In this document: piece after piece, positions 44,768 through 54,351 of the stretch
How positions within the stretch are numbered: position 1 is the first letter of the stretch
Layout of the letters: every line of letters starts with the position of its first letter
NCBI RefSeq assembly: GCF_035621455.1
Contig: NZ_CP141822.1
Coordinates: 3,100,001-3,164,000 of the forward strand
Origin: Vibrio natriegens NBRC 15636 = ATCC 14048 = DSM 759
Lineage (GTDB): Bacteria; Pseudomonadota; Gammaproteobacteria; Enterobacterales; Vibrionaceae
Length of the DNA stretch: 64,000 bases
Direction: 5' to 3'
Translations under genes and position numbers: made by a program
The notes under the pieces: model-generated
What the model was told of the DNA's origin: nothing
The model's input: the letters and a program-made list of their open reading frames with translations, nothing else
Databases searched by the model: none

Positions 44768-45724
44768 ATGAAACCAAGACTCACTGTCTTGACCTTGGCC
44801 TTTATCGTCAGTTCAGCTCAAGCTCAGCTCGCAGAAACCGCTGGATTCAGCGGTGAGATTTCACTTAACGCTGCCTTTATTGCATCAGAATCTAACTTTA
44901 ATACCGATAACAACAAGACCATCGATTCACTCAATCACAGTGCAGACAGCGACAGCTCGGTAGTCGCAGCGCCGCTTGGAAACATCGCCTATACCTTCGG
45001 TACGCAGCTCAACCAACAAGTCTATGCAGGGACCACTCGTTCAGATGTGGCCATTGGTACACTTGCATTTCAGCTAGGCTATCAATACCAATTGCCATCA
45101 GGCACCGTACTCGATGTATCGTACTTGCCAACCATATTAGAAGGTGAAACCTGGCGTAATCCGTATCAGGTGGGCGTGGCTAGGCGCACAACCGATGAGG
45201 GCGGTAACGCGTACCGTTTTCAGGTTAAAGGGCTGATTGATAAAAACTTCAATCTTGATCTTGCCTATGCCAACAAAGAAATTGATAAAGAGGAAGTGAC
45301 GGATCGCTCTTTGGCTCGTGATGCTGATATTTACTACATCAAAGGTGACTATCGAATTTCACTTGATCGGACTTCCATCCTGCAACCTGCATTTACTTAC
45401 ATTAACCAAGATGCCGATGGTAAAGCAGAATCCTTCGACTCGTATGGGTTTGAACTGAGCTGGTTTAAGTTCATCAATCGTCACCGTTTAGCTCTGACTG
45501 GCGGTTATACCCTTGAGGACTATCAATCTGAAAGCCAGACCTTCACCAAGACGCGCAGTGACGATACGTTGAGCTTGTTTGCCGCTTACGAATACCAAAA
45601 TGTGTTTGATTGGCAAGACTGGTCTTTCATTTCATTCGCAGGCTATAGTCAAACCGACTCAAACATTACTTTCTATGACGAGAAGGAATACCTGTTCTCA
45701 TTAGGCTTCAGCTATCGCTTTTAA
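44768..45724 (+). CDS. DUF2860 family outer-membrane protein
   Basis: A 318-residue protein with a signal peptide (residues 1-19, ending AQA) and a pattern of alternating hydrophobic strands that suggests a beta-barrel. It ends FSLGFSYRF, with the C-terminal Phe typical of outer-membrane proteins. Sequence is like the DUF2860 proteins of vibrios, of unknown function. ATG 44768 follows AGGGAG. The 239-base gap upstream contains an imperfect palindrome at 44646-44671 (CAATAT ... ATATTG) that might be an operator. Confidence 0.85.
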   Translation: MKPRLTVLTLAFIVSSAQAQLAETAGFSGEISLNAAFIASESNFNTDNNKTIDSLNHSADSDSSVVAAPLGNIAYTFGTQLNQQVYAGTTRSDVAIGTLAFQLGYQYQLPSGTVLDVSYLPTILEGETWRNPYQVGVARRTTDEGGNAYRFQVKGLIDKNFNLDLAYANKEIDKEEVTDRSLARDADIYYIKGDYRISLDRTSILQPAFTYINQDADGKAESFDSYGFELSWFKFINRHRLALTGGYTLEDYQSESQTFTKTRSDDTLSLFAAYEYQNVFDWQDWSFISFAGYSQTDSNITFYDEKEYLFSLGFSYRF

Positions 45725-45755
45725 TTTTCTGGCCGCTATTTAGGGTAAGGACTGA

Positions 45756-47279
45756 TTACACAGCCTGAGCAGTAAGCTGTTTCAGTAATCGGTCCATTGC
45801 TCGATATCCAAGGGCTTCCGCCAGATGGGAGCGCTCAATTCGATCTTCCCCGTCGAGATCGGCAATAGTGCGGGCAACTTTAATGATTCGGTGATACGCA
45901 CGAATGGACAGTCCCAGTCTATGTAAAGCTGTCTCCAGAAACTCTGCATCACTTTTTTGTAACGGGCAAAACGCTTCTATCTCACGACTACCCAGCAAAG
46001 CGTTCACCTTACCGCTGCGACTTAACATCTGCTGACGTGCGTCATTAACGCGCTCTTTCACAACCACTGTTGGCTCACCGCGGTCCCCACCCTCAGATAA
46101 TGTGCCCTTTGGCAAAGCAGGAATTTCCAGAGACATATCGAATCGATCGAGTAGCGGTCCCGACAGACGACCTAAATAACGCAGAATGGCTTGTGGGTTA
46201 GTGCGTGCCTGGTTGCCTTCGTAATAACCTGTCGGACTGGGGTTGAGTGCGCCCACCAGCTGAAAGCGGGCAGGAAATCGAGTTTTTCCCTGAGCTCGAG
46301 AGATGATGATTTCGCCCGACTCCAGCGGTTCTCGCAGCGAATCCAGCACCTTACGATCGAACTCCGGCATTTCATCCAGAAACAACAAGCCATTATGGGC
46401 CAGAGAAATTTCACCCGGCCTCGGAACCGAACCTCCGCCGACCAATGCCGCCATCGAACTAGAATGGTGTGGAGAACGAAACGGCCGTATCTTCCAGTTA
46501 TGCTCATTGATTTCGCTTTGTGTTAATGACGCGACGGATGCGGTTTCCATCGCTTCATCATCACTCATTTCAGGTAATAAATCGCATAAGCGCGACGCTA
46601 ACATGGTTTTTCCTGTTCCCGGCGGGCCAAGGAAAAGTAAGTTATGGCTTCCTGCTGCAGCAATCTCAAGCGCTCGCTTACCCTGTTGCTGGCCAATGAT
46701 GTCCTGTAAATCTCGGTTATGGCTTTCTGTTGTTTTACGCTTAGGTGATTTATGCAAATTAAGCCGATGTTGACCACACAATTCAGCACACACCTCAAGC
46801 AGCGACTGAGCGGATTTATGCTGTTCTTTACCCACCAGCGCCGCCTGATCACCATTCACATGTGGCACGACCAAATGGCGCTGAAACTTGCTTGCAGCGA
46901 GTGCGGCAGGTAGCACCCCTTTTACTGGCCTTAAGCCTCCAGACAATGCTAACTCACCAACAAATTCGTAGTTTTTGAGCTTATCTGTCGCGATTTGCTC
47001 TGAAGCGGCCAAAATACCCAGCGCAATGGGTAAGTCAAAGCGTCCGCCCTCTTTGGGTAAATCCGCCGGAGCTAAGTTGACCGTAATGCGTTTGGCAGGA
47101 AATTGAAAATTGGAATTGATAATGGCACTGCGTACACGATCCTTTGATTCTTTTACCGTGGTTTCTGGCAGCCCAACCAGAGTAAAGCCCGGCATACCGT
47201 TACTAATATGTACTTCCACACTAACTGACGGCGCTTGTACACCGACACTTGCCCGACTATGAATGATTGCCAGCCCCAT
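45756..47279 (-). CDS. comM: ComM (YifB) AAA+ Mg-chelatase-like helicase
   Basis: A 507-residue hexameric helicase that drives branch migration of incoming DNA during natural transformation in Vibrio. The N-terminal ChlI/Lon-protease-like domain (about 1-175; FTLVGLPETTVKESKDRVR) is followed by an AAA+ module with Walker A GPPGTGKT near residues 218-225, RPFRSPHHSSS and the Walker B-like LLFLDEMPEF, and a C-terminal helical domain. ATG 47279 has GGGGAT upstream; a TTG at 47294 is in frame. It fits with dprA in the same window. Confidence 0.95.
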   Translation of the reverse strand: MGLAIIHSRASVGVQAPSVSVEVHISNGMPGFTLVGLPETTVKESKDRVRSAIINSNFQFPAKRITVNLAPADLPKEGGRFDLPIALGILAASEQIATDKLKNYEFVGELALSGGLRPVKGVLPAALAASKFQRHLVVPHVNGDQAALVGKEQHKSAQSLLEVCAELCGQHRLNLHKSPKRKTTESHNRDLQDIIGQQQGKRALEIAAAGSHNLLFLGPPGTGKTMLASRLCDLLPEMSDDEAMETASVASLTQSEINEHNWKIRPFRSPHHSSSMAALVGGGSVPRPGEISLAHNGLLFLDEMPEFDRKVLDSLREPLESGEIIISRAQGKTRFPARFQLVGALNPSPTGYYEGNQARTNPQAILRYLGRLSGPLLDRFDMSLEIPALPKGTLSEGGDRGEPTVVVKERVNDARQQMLSRSGKVNALLGSREIEAFCPLQKSDAEFLETALHRLGLSIRAYHRIIKVARTIADLDGEDRIERSHLAEALGYRAMDRLLKQLTAQAV

Positions 47280-47487
47280 ACGATCCCCAACCAATTATTG
47301 ACTGCTTTATAAACAAATGTTTTCACTATGTGTTTATGTTATATACCGCGTCTTAATTGGGAGTTAATGTGAAAAAAGAATGACTTTTTGCTTGTCATGC
47401 AGAGGAATTGTGTGATACCACTAGTGACGCAAACAATTTCGTAGAACATTACACAACAAAATTTAACGAAAACAGAACGACAGACAG

Positions 47488-47577
47488 ATGAATCTTTTCG
47501 CTTACATTAACTCACTGCTAGCCCTGATTATCGTGGTCATTATTGGCACCGCGCGGGGTATTGTGGGCGAAAGATAA
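47488..47577 (+). CDS. ilvL: ilv operon leader peptide
   Basis: A 29-codon ORF (MNLFAYINSLLALIIVVIIG then TARGIVGER) with runs of the regulatory residues Leu, Ile and Val, including LIIVVII. It ends 14 bases before the attenuator hairpin. Ribosome stalling at these codons under branched-chain amino acid shortage should prevent the terminator from forming. It is not homologous in sequence to the E. coli leader, but position and composition are the same. Confidence 0.88.
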   Translation: MNLFAYINSLLALIIVVIIGTARGIVGER

Positions 47578-47590
47578 CCACAAATTACAA

Positions 47591-47626
47591 AAAACCCCCG
47601 CACTGAAAGGTCCGGGGGTTTTTTTA
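47591..47626 (+). terminator. Attenuator of the ilv operon
   Basis: CCCCCG (47595-47600) pairs with CGGGGG (47613-47618), with flanking A/T pairs and a T-run to 47625. The antiterminator arm could not be fixed by eye. The region 47280-47487 should contain the divergent comM and ilv promoters. Confidence 0.88.
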
Positions 47627-47746
47627 CAACTACAAGTTGTCATCTGTCTAACCCTTAGACAGTTTAACGGGAAGAATGGGAGTGCACATGAAGTGCAAAA
47701 CAAATGGTAATAGCTACGAGCCGCAACGTAGCAAAGGAGGTTTACG

Positions 47747-49393
47747 ATGACTGGTGCACAACTTGTCGTAGCCGCTTTAAGACAGCAAGGTATCAAGACC
47801 ATCTTTGGTTACCCCGGTGGGGCGATCATGCCAATCTACGATGCTTTGTATGACGGAGGTGTAGAGCACATCTTATGTCGTCATGAACAAGGGGCAGCCA
47901 TGGCTGCAATCGGTATGGCTCGCTCGACTCAGGACGTTGCAGTTTGTATGGCAACTTCTGGCCCTGGCGCGACCAACCTAGTGACCGGCCTTGCCGACGC
48001 TTTCCTTGATTCAGTTCCACTGGTAGCCATCACAGGTCAGGTTGCCAGCTCTCATATCGGTACCGACGCTTTCCAGGAAATGGATGTGATTGGTATGTCT
48101 CTAGCCTGTACTAAGCACAGCTATCTGGTTACCGAGATCGAAGATCTTGCCCCGACTCTGGCTGAAGCCTTTGAAGTAGCGAAAACCGGACGTCCGGGTC
48201 CTGTCATTGTTGATATCGCGAAAGATGTTCAACTCGCTCAAGCACCAACCGATTTACTGACTCCATACGTTGCTCCAGCAATTGAAGATGTCGCTGCCGA
48301 AGATATTAAACGTGCGCAAGAAGTGCTAGCAGCTTCTACTCGCCCGGTTTTATACGTCGGTGGTGGTGTTCAGTTAGCGAAAGCGACCGATGCAGTACGA
48401 GAGTTCTTACGTCTGAACCCGATGCCAGCGGTAAGCACTCTGAAAGGCCTAGGCACGATTGAACGCCATGACCCTCACTATCTAGGCATGTTAGGCATGC
48501 ACGGCACTAAAGCGGCCAACCTCGTGGTTCAGGAAGCCGATCTGCTGATTGTGGTCGGTGCACGCTTTGACGACCGTGTGACGGGCAAGCTTGATACTTT
48601 TGCACCCAATGCGAAAGTGATTCACATCGATATCGATGCGGCAGAAATTCATAAATTGCGCCACGCAAACGCACCACTACGTGGCGATATCAATACCATT
48701 CTTCCTCAGCTTGAACTTACACAAGACATCACACCTTGGGTTCACCACAGTGAAAGCTTACGCAGTGGCTTCAAGTGGCGTTACGACCATCCGGGTGAAC
48801 TGATCTACGCACCACTTCTGCTTAAGCAGTTGTCTGACATGATGCCGGATAGCTCTATCGTCTCAACAGACGTAGGCCAACACCAAATGTGGGCAGCGCA
48901 GCATATTCAGCCGCGTGACCCACAAAACTTCATCACTTCTGCCGGTCTGGGCACCATGGGTTTTGGTCTTCCAGCTGCAATGGGCGCTGCAGTCGCACGT
49001 CCGGATGATCAGTCTATCCTTATTACTGGTGACGGTTCATTTATGATGAACGTGCAGGAATTAGGTACGCTAAAACGTCGCCAGATTCCGGTGAAGATTG
49101 TTCTTCTTAACAACCAACGTCTTGGCATGGTCCGCCAATGGCAGTCATTGTTCTTTGATGGCCGACACAGTGAAACTATCCTTGATGACAACCCTGACTT
49201 CGTGATGCTGGCAAAAGCATTCGACATTCCGGGCAAAACCATCACCAAAAAAGAAGAAGTGGAACCGGCTCTGAAAGAGATGCTGGAAAGCAAAACTTCT
49301 TACATGCTTCACGTGTTAATCGACGAAGAAGAAAACGTGTGGCCTTTGGTGCCACCTGGCGCATCAAACAGTGATATGTTGGAAAACACCTAG
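47747..49393 (+). CDS. ilvG: Acetolactate synthase isozyme II large subunit IlvG
   Basis: A 548-residue thiamine diphosphate enzyme that makes acetolactate and acetohydroxybutyrate, the first common step for valine, leucine and isoleucine. [16 protein letters not shown] near residues 17-32 and [16 protein letters not shown] near 44-59 (with the ThDP Glu) open the protein; [14 protein letters not shown] near 427-440 and [12 protein letters not shown] carry the Mg/ThDP site. ATG 47747 has AAAGGAGG upstream. The reading frame is intact, unlike the frameshifted ilvG of E. coli K-12. Confidence 0.97.
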   Translation: MTGAQLVVAALRQQGIKTIFGYPGGAIMPIYDALYDGGVEHILCRHEQGAAMAAIGMARSTQDVAVCMATSGPGATNLVTGLADAFLDSVPLVAITGQVASSHIGTDAFQEMDVIGMSLACTKHSYLVTEIEDLAPTLAEAFEVAKTGRPGPVIVDIAKDVQLAQAPTDLLTPYVAPAIEDVAAEDIKRAQEVLAASTRPVLYVGGGVQLAKATDAVREFLRLNPMPAVSTLKGLGTIERHDPHYLGMLGMHGTKAANLVVQEADLLIVVGARFDDRVTGKLDTFAPNAKVIHIDIDAAEIHKLRHANAPLRGDINTILPQLELTQDITPWVHHSESLRSGFKWRYDHPGELIYAPLLLKQLSDMMPDSSIVSTDVGQHQMWAAQHIQPRDPQNFITSAGLGTMGFGLPAAMGAAVARPDDQSILITGDGSFMMNVQELGTLKRRQIPVKIVLLNNQRLGMVRQWQSLFFDGRHSETILDDNPDFVMLAKAFDIPGKTITKKEEVEPALKEMLESKTSYMLHVLIDEEENVWPLVPPGASNSDMLENT

Positions 49394-49404
49394 GAGACGA
49401 TCAC

Positions 49405-49689
49405 ATGGACAGATATTTACTCGACATCAAAGCCGATGACAAACCGGTATTGTTAGAGCGCGTTCTACGTGTGATTCGTCACCGAGGCTTCGTGATCAAA
49501 CAAGTTGCTGCGACTCAAAACCACGAAAGTAAAGTTGCCAGTGTGGAGATCATCGTCGACAGCGATCGACCAATCTCATTTTTGATCAATCAAATTGAGA
49601 AGCTGTGGGATGTTCGCAAAGTTGAGGTACTAAAAATCCGCAACGATGAACTGCCAAATCACAACTTACAACAACAGGTAAGTGCATAA
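49405..49689 (+). CDS. ilvM: Acetolactate synthase isozyme II small subunit IlvM
   Basis: A 94-residue regulatory subunit with one ACT domain (about residues 3-75; LDIKADDKPVLLERVLRVIRHRGF). It is needed for activity of IlvG. It lies 11 bases after ilvG. The normal next gene, ilvE, is missing (see the remnant at 49697). Confidence 0.95.
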   Translation: MDRYLLDIKADDKPVLLERVLRVIRHRGFVIKQVAATQNHESKVASVEIIVDSDRPISFLINQIEKLWDVRKVEVLKIRNDELPNHNLQQQVSA

Positions 49690-49696
49690 GAGCCCT

Positions 49697-49842
49697 GTGG
49701 CAACAAGCGAAACAATGGAAATGGACAGCGCCGAGCGTTGTCCAACAACTAAACTACTGCAAGAGGCCGACGATGGCCTATTTAACAGCACCACGAAAGA
49801 GAAGTGGGCTGTTTAGACTGTGTGTACTCAGAGCAGAAGTAA
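49697..49842 (+). pseudogene. ilvE: Remnant of ilvE (branched-chain aminotransferase C-terminus)
   Basis: A 39-codon frame from GTG 49697 to TAG 49814-49816 ends PTTKLLQEADDGLFNSTTKEKW then AV. This resembles the C-terminus of IlvE as I recall it from E. coli (PVTKRIQQAFFGLF and then TGETEDKWGWLDQV). After KW, shifting frame by one base restores LDCVYSEQK and a TAA at 49840-49842, so a one-base deletion is visible on top of the loss of roughly 270 residues. The position between ilvM and ilvD is exactly that of ilvE in the ilvGMEDA operon. It cannot encode an aminotransferase. Whether the upstream part (MATSETMEM) is the old N-terminus is unclear. Confidence 0.75.
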
Positions 49843-49856
49843 GAAGGAATTAGGAA

Positions 49857-51698
49857 ATGCCAAAATATAGATCAGCAACCACCACACATGGTCGTAACAT
49901 GGCGGGCGCACGCGCGCTTTGGCGTGCAACTGGCGTAAAAGATGAAGACTTTGGTAAGCCAATCATCGCTGTGGTGAACTCGTTTACTCAATTTGTACCT
50001 GGCCACGTACACCTGAAAGATATGGGTCAATTGGTTGCAGGTGAAATCGAAAAAGCAGGTGGCATCGCAAAAGAATTCAATACCATTGCTGTCGACGACG
50101 GTATCGCAATGGGTCACGGCGGTATGCTTTACTCACTGCCTTCACGTGAATTGATTGCCGACTCTGTAGAGTACATGGTCAATGCACACTGTGCCGATGC
50201 TATGGTGTGTATCTCTAACTGTGACAAAATCACTCCAGGAATGATGATGGCCGCTATGCGCCTGAACATTCCGGTTATCTTTGTTTCTGGCGGCCCAATG
50301 GAAGCAGGTAAAACCAAGCTTTCTGATCAAATCATCAAGTTGGACTTGGTTGATGCGATGATCCAGGGCGCAGATCCAACCGTGTCAGATCAACAGAGCG
50401 AACAGGTCGAACGCTCGGCTTGTCCAACCTGTGGCTCGTGCTCAGGCATGTTTACCGCCAACTCAATGAACTGCCTGACAGAGGCGCTAGGCCTCTCTCA
50501 ACCAGGCAATGGTTCGATGCTGGCAACACACGCAGATCGTGAACAACTGTTTATTAACGCTGGTAAACGTATCGTTGATCTGACTCGACGCTACTACGAA
50601 CAAGATGACGAGTCCGCCTTACCACGCAACATTGCCAACCGCGACGCCTTTGAAAACGCAATGGCGCTGGACATCGCAATGGGTGGCTCAAGTAACACCG
50701 TTTTACACCTTTTAGCTGCGGCTCAAGAAGGTGAAATAGACTTCGATATGAACGATATCGATGAAATGTCTCGTCGCGTACCACACTTGTGTAAAGTGGC
50801 GCCATCGACACAGAAATACCACATGGAAGATGTACACCGTGCAGGTGGCGTAATGGCTATCTTAGGTGAACTCGACCGTGCTGGTTTGCTAAACGGCAGT
50901 ACGAGTACGGTATTGGGCATGACTATGCAGCAGCAGCTTGCCGAGTACGACATCATGCAAACGGAAAACGAAGAAGTACTTAAGTTCTTCCGAGCAGGCC
51001 CTGCGGGTATCCGCACCACCCAAGCATTCTCACAAGACTGCCGCTGGGATCGTCTAGACGATGACCGTGAAAATGGCTGTATCCGTTCAAAAGAGAACGC
51101 ATTCAGTCAAGAAGGTGGCCTAGCCGTTCTCTCAGGCAACATTGCGGTTGATGGCTGTATAGTCAAAACAGCTGGTGTGGATGAGGAAAACCTTAAGTTC
51201 CAAGGCCCTGCGATTGTTTTTGAAAGCCAAGATTCAGCAGTTGATGGCATCTTAGGTGGTAAAGTTAAAGCGGGTGAAGTCGTTGTTATTCGTTATGAAG
51301 GTCCTAAAGGCGGTCCGGGTATGCAGGAAATGCTCTACCCAACTACTTACCTGAAATCGATGGGATTAGGCAAATCTTGTGCCTTGCTAACAGATGGTCG
51401 CTTCTCAGGTGGCACATCGGGTCTGTCAATTGGTCATGCATCCCCAGAAGCAGCCAGTGGCGGTACGATTGGCTTGGTTCAAGATGGCGACATTATCACC
51501 ATTGATATCCCAAGTCGCTCTATCACCCTCGATGTAGCAGAAGATGAGCTGGCAGCACGTCGTGCAAAACAAGATGAACTCGGTTGGAAACCAGTTGATC
51601 GCCAACGTGAAGTTTCTTTTGCACTTAAAGCGTACGCTAGCATGGCAACCAGTGCTGACAAAGGTGCAGTACGAGACAAGTCTAAGCTAGAGGGCTAG
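49857..51698 (+). CDS. ilvD: Dihydroxy-acid dehydratase IlvD
   Basis: A 613-residue Fe-S dehydratase that acts at the third step of valine and isoleucine synthesis. Cluster cysteines lie in [10 protein letters not shown] near residues 119-128 and [25 protein letters not shown] segment near 192-212; [11 protein letters not shown] near 516-526 is also diagnostic. It follows the ilvE remnant by 14 bases with AAGGAATTAGG as ribosome site, which lies just after the old ilvE stop. Confidence 0.97.
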   Translation: MPKYRSATTTHGRNMAGARALWRATGVKDEDFGKPIIAVVNSFTQFVPGHVHLKDMGQLVAGEIEKAGGIAKEFNTIAVDDGIAMGHGGMLYSLPSRELIADSVEYMVNAHCADAMVCISNCDKITPGMMMAAMRLNIPVIFVSGGPMEAGKTKLSDQIIKLDLVDAMIQGADPTVSDQQSEQVERSACPTCGSCSGMFTANSMNCLTEALGLSQPGNGSMLATHADREQLFINAGKRIVDLTRRYYEQDDESALPRNIANRDAFENAMALDIAMGGSSNTVLHLLAAAQEGEIDFDMNDIDEMSRRVPHLCKVAPSTQKYHMEDVHRAGGVMAILGELDRAGLLNGSTSTVLGMTMQQQLAEYDIMQTENEEVLKFFRAGPAGIRTTQAFSQDCRWDRLDDDRENGCIRSKENAFSQEGGLAVLSGNIAVDGCIVKTAGVDEENLKFQGPAIVFESQDSAVDGILGGKVKAGEVVVIRYEGPKGGPGMQEMLYPTTYLKSMGLGKSCALLTDGRFSGGTSGLSIGHASPEAASGGTIGLVQDGDIITIDIPSRSITLDVAEDELAARRAKQDELGWKPVDRQREVSFALKAYASMATSADKGAVRDKSKLEG

Positions 51699-51700
51699 CA

Positions 51701-53248
51701 ATGATGGAATCTCAACCCGCAAAGAAAGTAAATCAAACTGGCGCAGACTATCTGCGCCAAATCCTGCGTGCGCCTGTTTATGAAGTCGCAACGGTTACGC
51801 CACTGCAAGATATGCCGCGTCTGTCGGCACGCATTGGCAACAATGTGCAAATCAAACGTGAAGATCGCCAGCCAGTGCACTCTTTCAAGCTGCGTGGCGC
51901 TTACAACATGGTTGCCAGCCTGTCTGAAGAGCAAAAAGCTGCTGGTGTTATTGCGGCGTCGGCGGGTAACCATGCTCAAGGGATGGCGTTATCAGGCACT
52001 AAGCTAGGTATCAAGACCACGATCGTAATGCCAAAAACTACGCCGGATATCAAGGTTGATGCTGTACGTAGCTTTGGTGGTAACGTGGTGCTGCATGGCA
52101 ACAACTTTGATGAAGCAAAAGCAGAAGCTGAACGCCTGTCAGAAGAACATGGCTACACCTTTGTGCCACCGTTCGATCATCCATTGGTGATTGCTGGTCA
52201 GGGCACCATTGGTATGGAAATGCTGCAGCAAAATGGCCATCTGGACTACATCTTTGTTCCGGTTGGCGGTGGTGGTCTGGCGGCAGGTGTCGCGGTATTG
52301 GTTAAACAACTGATGCCAGAAATCAAAGTGATTGCTGTCGAACCAGAAGATTCTTCCTGTTTGAAAGCTGCCTTAGATGCCGGAGAACCTGTCGTACTTG
52401 ATCAGGTCAGTATGTTTGCCGATGGTGTGGCGGTAAAACGCATCGGTGAAGAGACATTCCGTTTATGTCAGAAATACATTGATGGGCATATTGCGGTATC
52501 AAGCGACGAAATCTGCGCAGCCGTGAAAGATATCTTTGAAGATACACGAGCGATAGCAGAGCCTTCAGGTGCGCTTGCTCTGGCAGGTTTGAAGAAGTTT
52601 GCTGAACAGAACAAACTCAAAGACAAAAAACTCGGTACAGTACTGTCTGGTGCCAACACCAACTTCCATGGCTTACGTTATGTCTCTGAACGTTGTGAAC
52701 TAGGTGAAAAGCGTGAAGGCTTACTCGCTGTCACGATCCCAGAACGCCAAGGCGCTTTCTTTGAGTTTTGTAACTTGATTGGTGGCCGAGCGGTTACTGA
52801 GTTTAACTACCGTTACAACGATGATGAACTGGCAAACATCTTTGTTGGTGTGCGTCTTCAGGGCGGCCAGGAAGAGCTGGATCATATTATTCGCGATCTG
52901 CGCGAAGGCGGTTATCCGGTGGTGGATCTATCTGATGATGAAATGGCAAAGCTACACATTCGCTACATGATCGGTGGAAAACCTTCTAAGAAGCTCAAAG
53001 AACGTCTTTACAGCTTCGAGTTTCCGGAATATCCGGGCGCGCTGCTGAAGTTCTTAAGCACTCTTGGTACCCACTGGAATATCAGCCTGTTTAACTACCG
53101 CAACCATGGTGCAGATTACGGGCGTGTTCTTTGTGGTTTCGAGCTAGATGAAAGCGATTTAGCCCAATTTTCCGCACATTTGCGCGAACTTGGCTACCAG
53201 TGTAAAGACGAAACGGACAACCCATCCTATAAGTTCTTCTTATCATAA
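51701..53248 (+). CDS. ilvA: Threonine deaminase IlvA, biosynthetic
   Basis: A 515-residue PLP enzyme that makes 2-oxobutanoate for isoleucine synthesis. The PLP Lys is in HSFKLRGAYNM near residues 60-70; SAGNHAQGMA near 87-96 and VGGGGLAAG near 188-196 bind the cofactor phosphate. Two C-terminal ACT-like domains (about 325-420 and 425-515) give isoleucine inhibition and valine activation. It starts two bases after ilvD, at one of two adjacent ATG codons, and closes the operon. Confidence 0.97.
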   Translation: MMESQPAKKVNQTGADYLRQILRAPVYEVATVTPLQDMPRLSARIGNNVQIKREDRQPVHSFKLRGAYNMVASLSEEQKAAGVIAASAGNHAQGMALSGTKLGIKTTIVMPKTTPDIKVDAVRSFGGNVVLHGNNFDEAKAEAERLSEEHGYTFVPPFDHPLVIAGQGTIGMEMLQQNGHLDYIFVPVGGGGLAAGVAVLVKQLMPEIKVIAVEPEDSSCLKAALDAGEPVVLDQVSMFADGVAVKRIGEETFRLCQKYIDGHIAVSSDEICAAVKDIFEDTRAIAEPSGALALAGLKKFAEQNKLKDKKLGTVLSGANTNFHGLRYVSERCELGEKREGLLAVTIPERQGAFFEFCNLIGGRAVTEFNYRYNDDELANIFVGVRLQGGQEELDHIIRDLREGGYPVVDLSDDEMAKLHIRYMIGGKPSKKLKERLYSFEFPEYPGALLKFLSTLGTHWNISLFNYRNHGADYGRVLCGFELDESDLAQFSAHLRELGYQCKDETDNPSYKFFLS

Positions 53249-53257
53249 ACAGCCAAA

Positions 53258-53288
53258 AAAACACCTCGCTATAGCGAGGTGTTTTTAT
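53258..53288 (+). terminator. Terminator of the ilv operon
   Basis: AAACACCTCGCTA / TAGCGAGGTGTTT is a perfect inverted repeat followed by TTATTT. It may also serve the convergent punR. Confidence 0.9.
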
Positions 53289-53295
53289 TTGATAT

Positions 53296-54198
53296 TTAAG
53301 CCTGCAGCCAATCCTGATGTAGCTGACTGGATGATCCTAAGTAATCCACCATCCATTGGATCAAATTATGGTTCTCATCTTTACGCCATACTAAACAACA
53401 ACGGCTTACGGGCTTGTCGTCCGGTAGAACCTTCTCCACCAGCACGCCATCATTGATCAATGGCATTGCAATATGACGCGGCATAAACCCGACCCCTACC
53501 CCATTTTTCAGACATTCAATCGCCGCATACCAGTTTGGCAGTAACAAACGACGCTGATGGGGATAATGACCTGTGTGTCGCTTAGGCAGTACGTTTGAAG
53601 TATCATCCAGACAGATAGCAGGAAACTGGCTGACATAGGCTTCAGTCAACGCCTGCTGACGAACACAGGGATGTGCTGGAGACATAACGAATGCCCAGTC
53701 CAGCATTCCCATGTCTCTCACTTCAAAGTCACCACCAACCGGAATGGCACTTGTTGCTCCAATCACAATATCCGCCCGCCCCTGTGCAATCGCCTCCCAA
53801 GAGCCGTTAAACACTTCCATGTTGATCTGCAGCTCGGCAAACTCAAATTCGCGATAAAAGTCTTCAATCAATGGTTTTAACTTTTCCAGTTTCACCACAT
53901 TATCCAAAGTTAGCTTGAGCGTCGTCTGCCAGCCATGTGCCGCCCGGCGAGTTTGAGCTTTAACCTCTTCCATTTGACGCAATAACACTCGCGCCTCTGA
54001 AATAAACAACTCTCCCGCAGGTGTCAGCTCAACCTTTCTTGGCAAACGGCGAAACAGCACCACGTCCAGATCTTGCTCTACCTGACGGACACCATAACTG
54101 ATTGCTGAAGGCACTTTGTGCAACACCTCTGCAGCAGCGGTAAAACTCCCCAACCGGGCAACAGTATCCAGCATTTCTAATGAAGATTTGGAAAACAT
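53296..54198 (-). CDS. punR: LysR regulator PunR (YdhB)
   Basis: A 300-residue LysR regulator: N-terminal helix-turn-helix (about residues 4-62; GSFTAAAEVLHKVPSAISYGVRQ) and an effector domain with ADIVIGATSAIPVGGDFEVRDMGML near 148-172, strongly like E. coli PunR. In E. coli PunR activates punC in response to adenine or adenosine-type purines. The divergent punC-like gene supports this; the shared 153-base gap (54199-54351) should contain the operator, which is AT-rich with no box that I could fix. Confidence 0.87.
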   Translation of the reverse strand: MFSKSSLEMLDTVARLGSFTAAAEVLHKVPSAISYGVRQVEQDLDVVLFRRLPRKVELTPAGELFISEARVLLRQMEEVKAQTRRAAHGWQTTLKLTLDNVVKLEKLKPLIEDFYREFEFAELQINMEVFNGSWEAIAQGRADIVIGATSAIPVGGDFEVRDMGMLDWAFVMSPAHPCVRQQALTEAYVSQFPAICLDDTSNVLPKRHTGHYPHQRRLLLPNWYAAIECLKNGVGVGFMPRHIAMPLINDGVLVEKVLPDDKPVSRCCLVWRKDENHNLIQWMVDYLGSSSQLHQDWLQA

Positions 54199-54351
54199 TA
54201 CTAAGTACCTTTCAAATTTTTTGATTGATAGTGAACAATTTTAACGTTTTATTTTTTGCAAATCGAAAAATAGAATAAAAGAACAAGTAAATCAGGGTTG
54301 GCGCCAACTGATATTGGTTAAAAAGTAATTAAATAATTTGATTGGTTAATA

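Noticed and set aside
46191..46773. Long open frames antisense to comM
   Set aside because: They are shadows of the Walker-motif region of a conserved gene; no ribosome site.
50146..50161. Possible fourth parS site in ilvD
   Set aside because: Only the central TTCACGTGAA matches; the outer bases differ on both sides, and both flanks must match for ParB binding.
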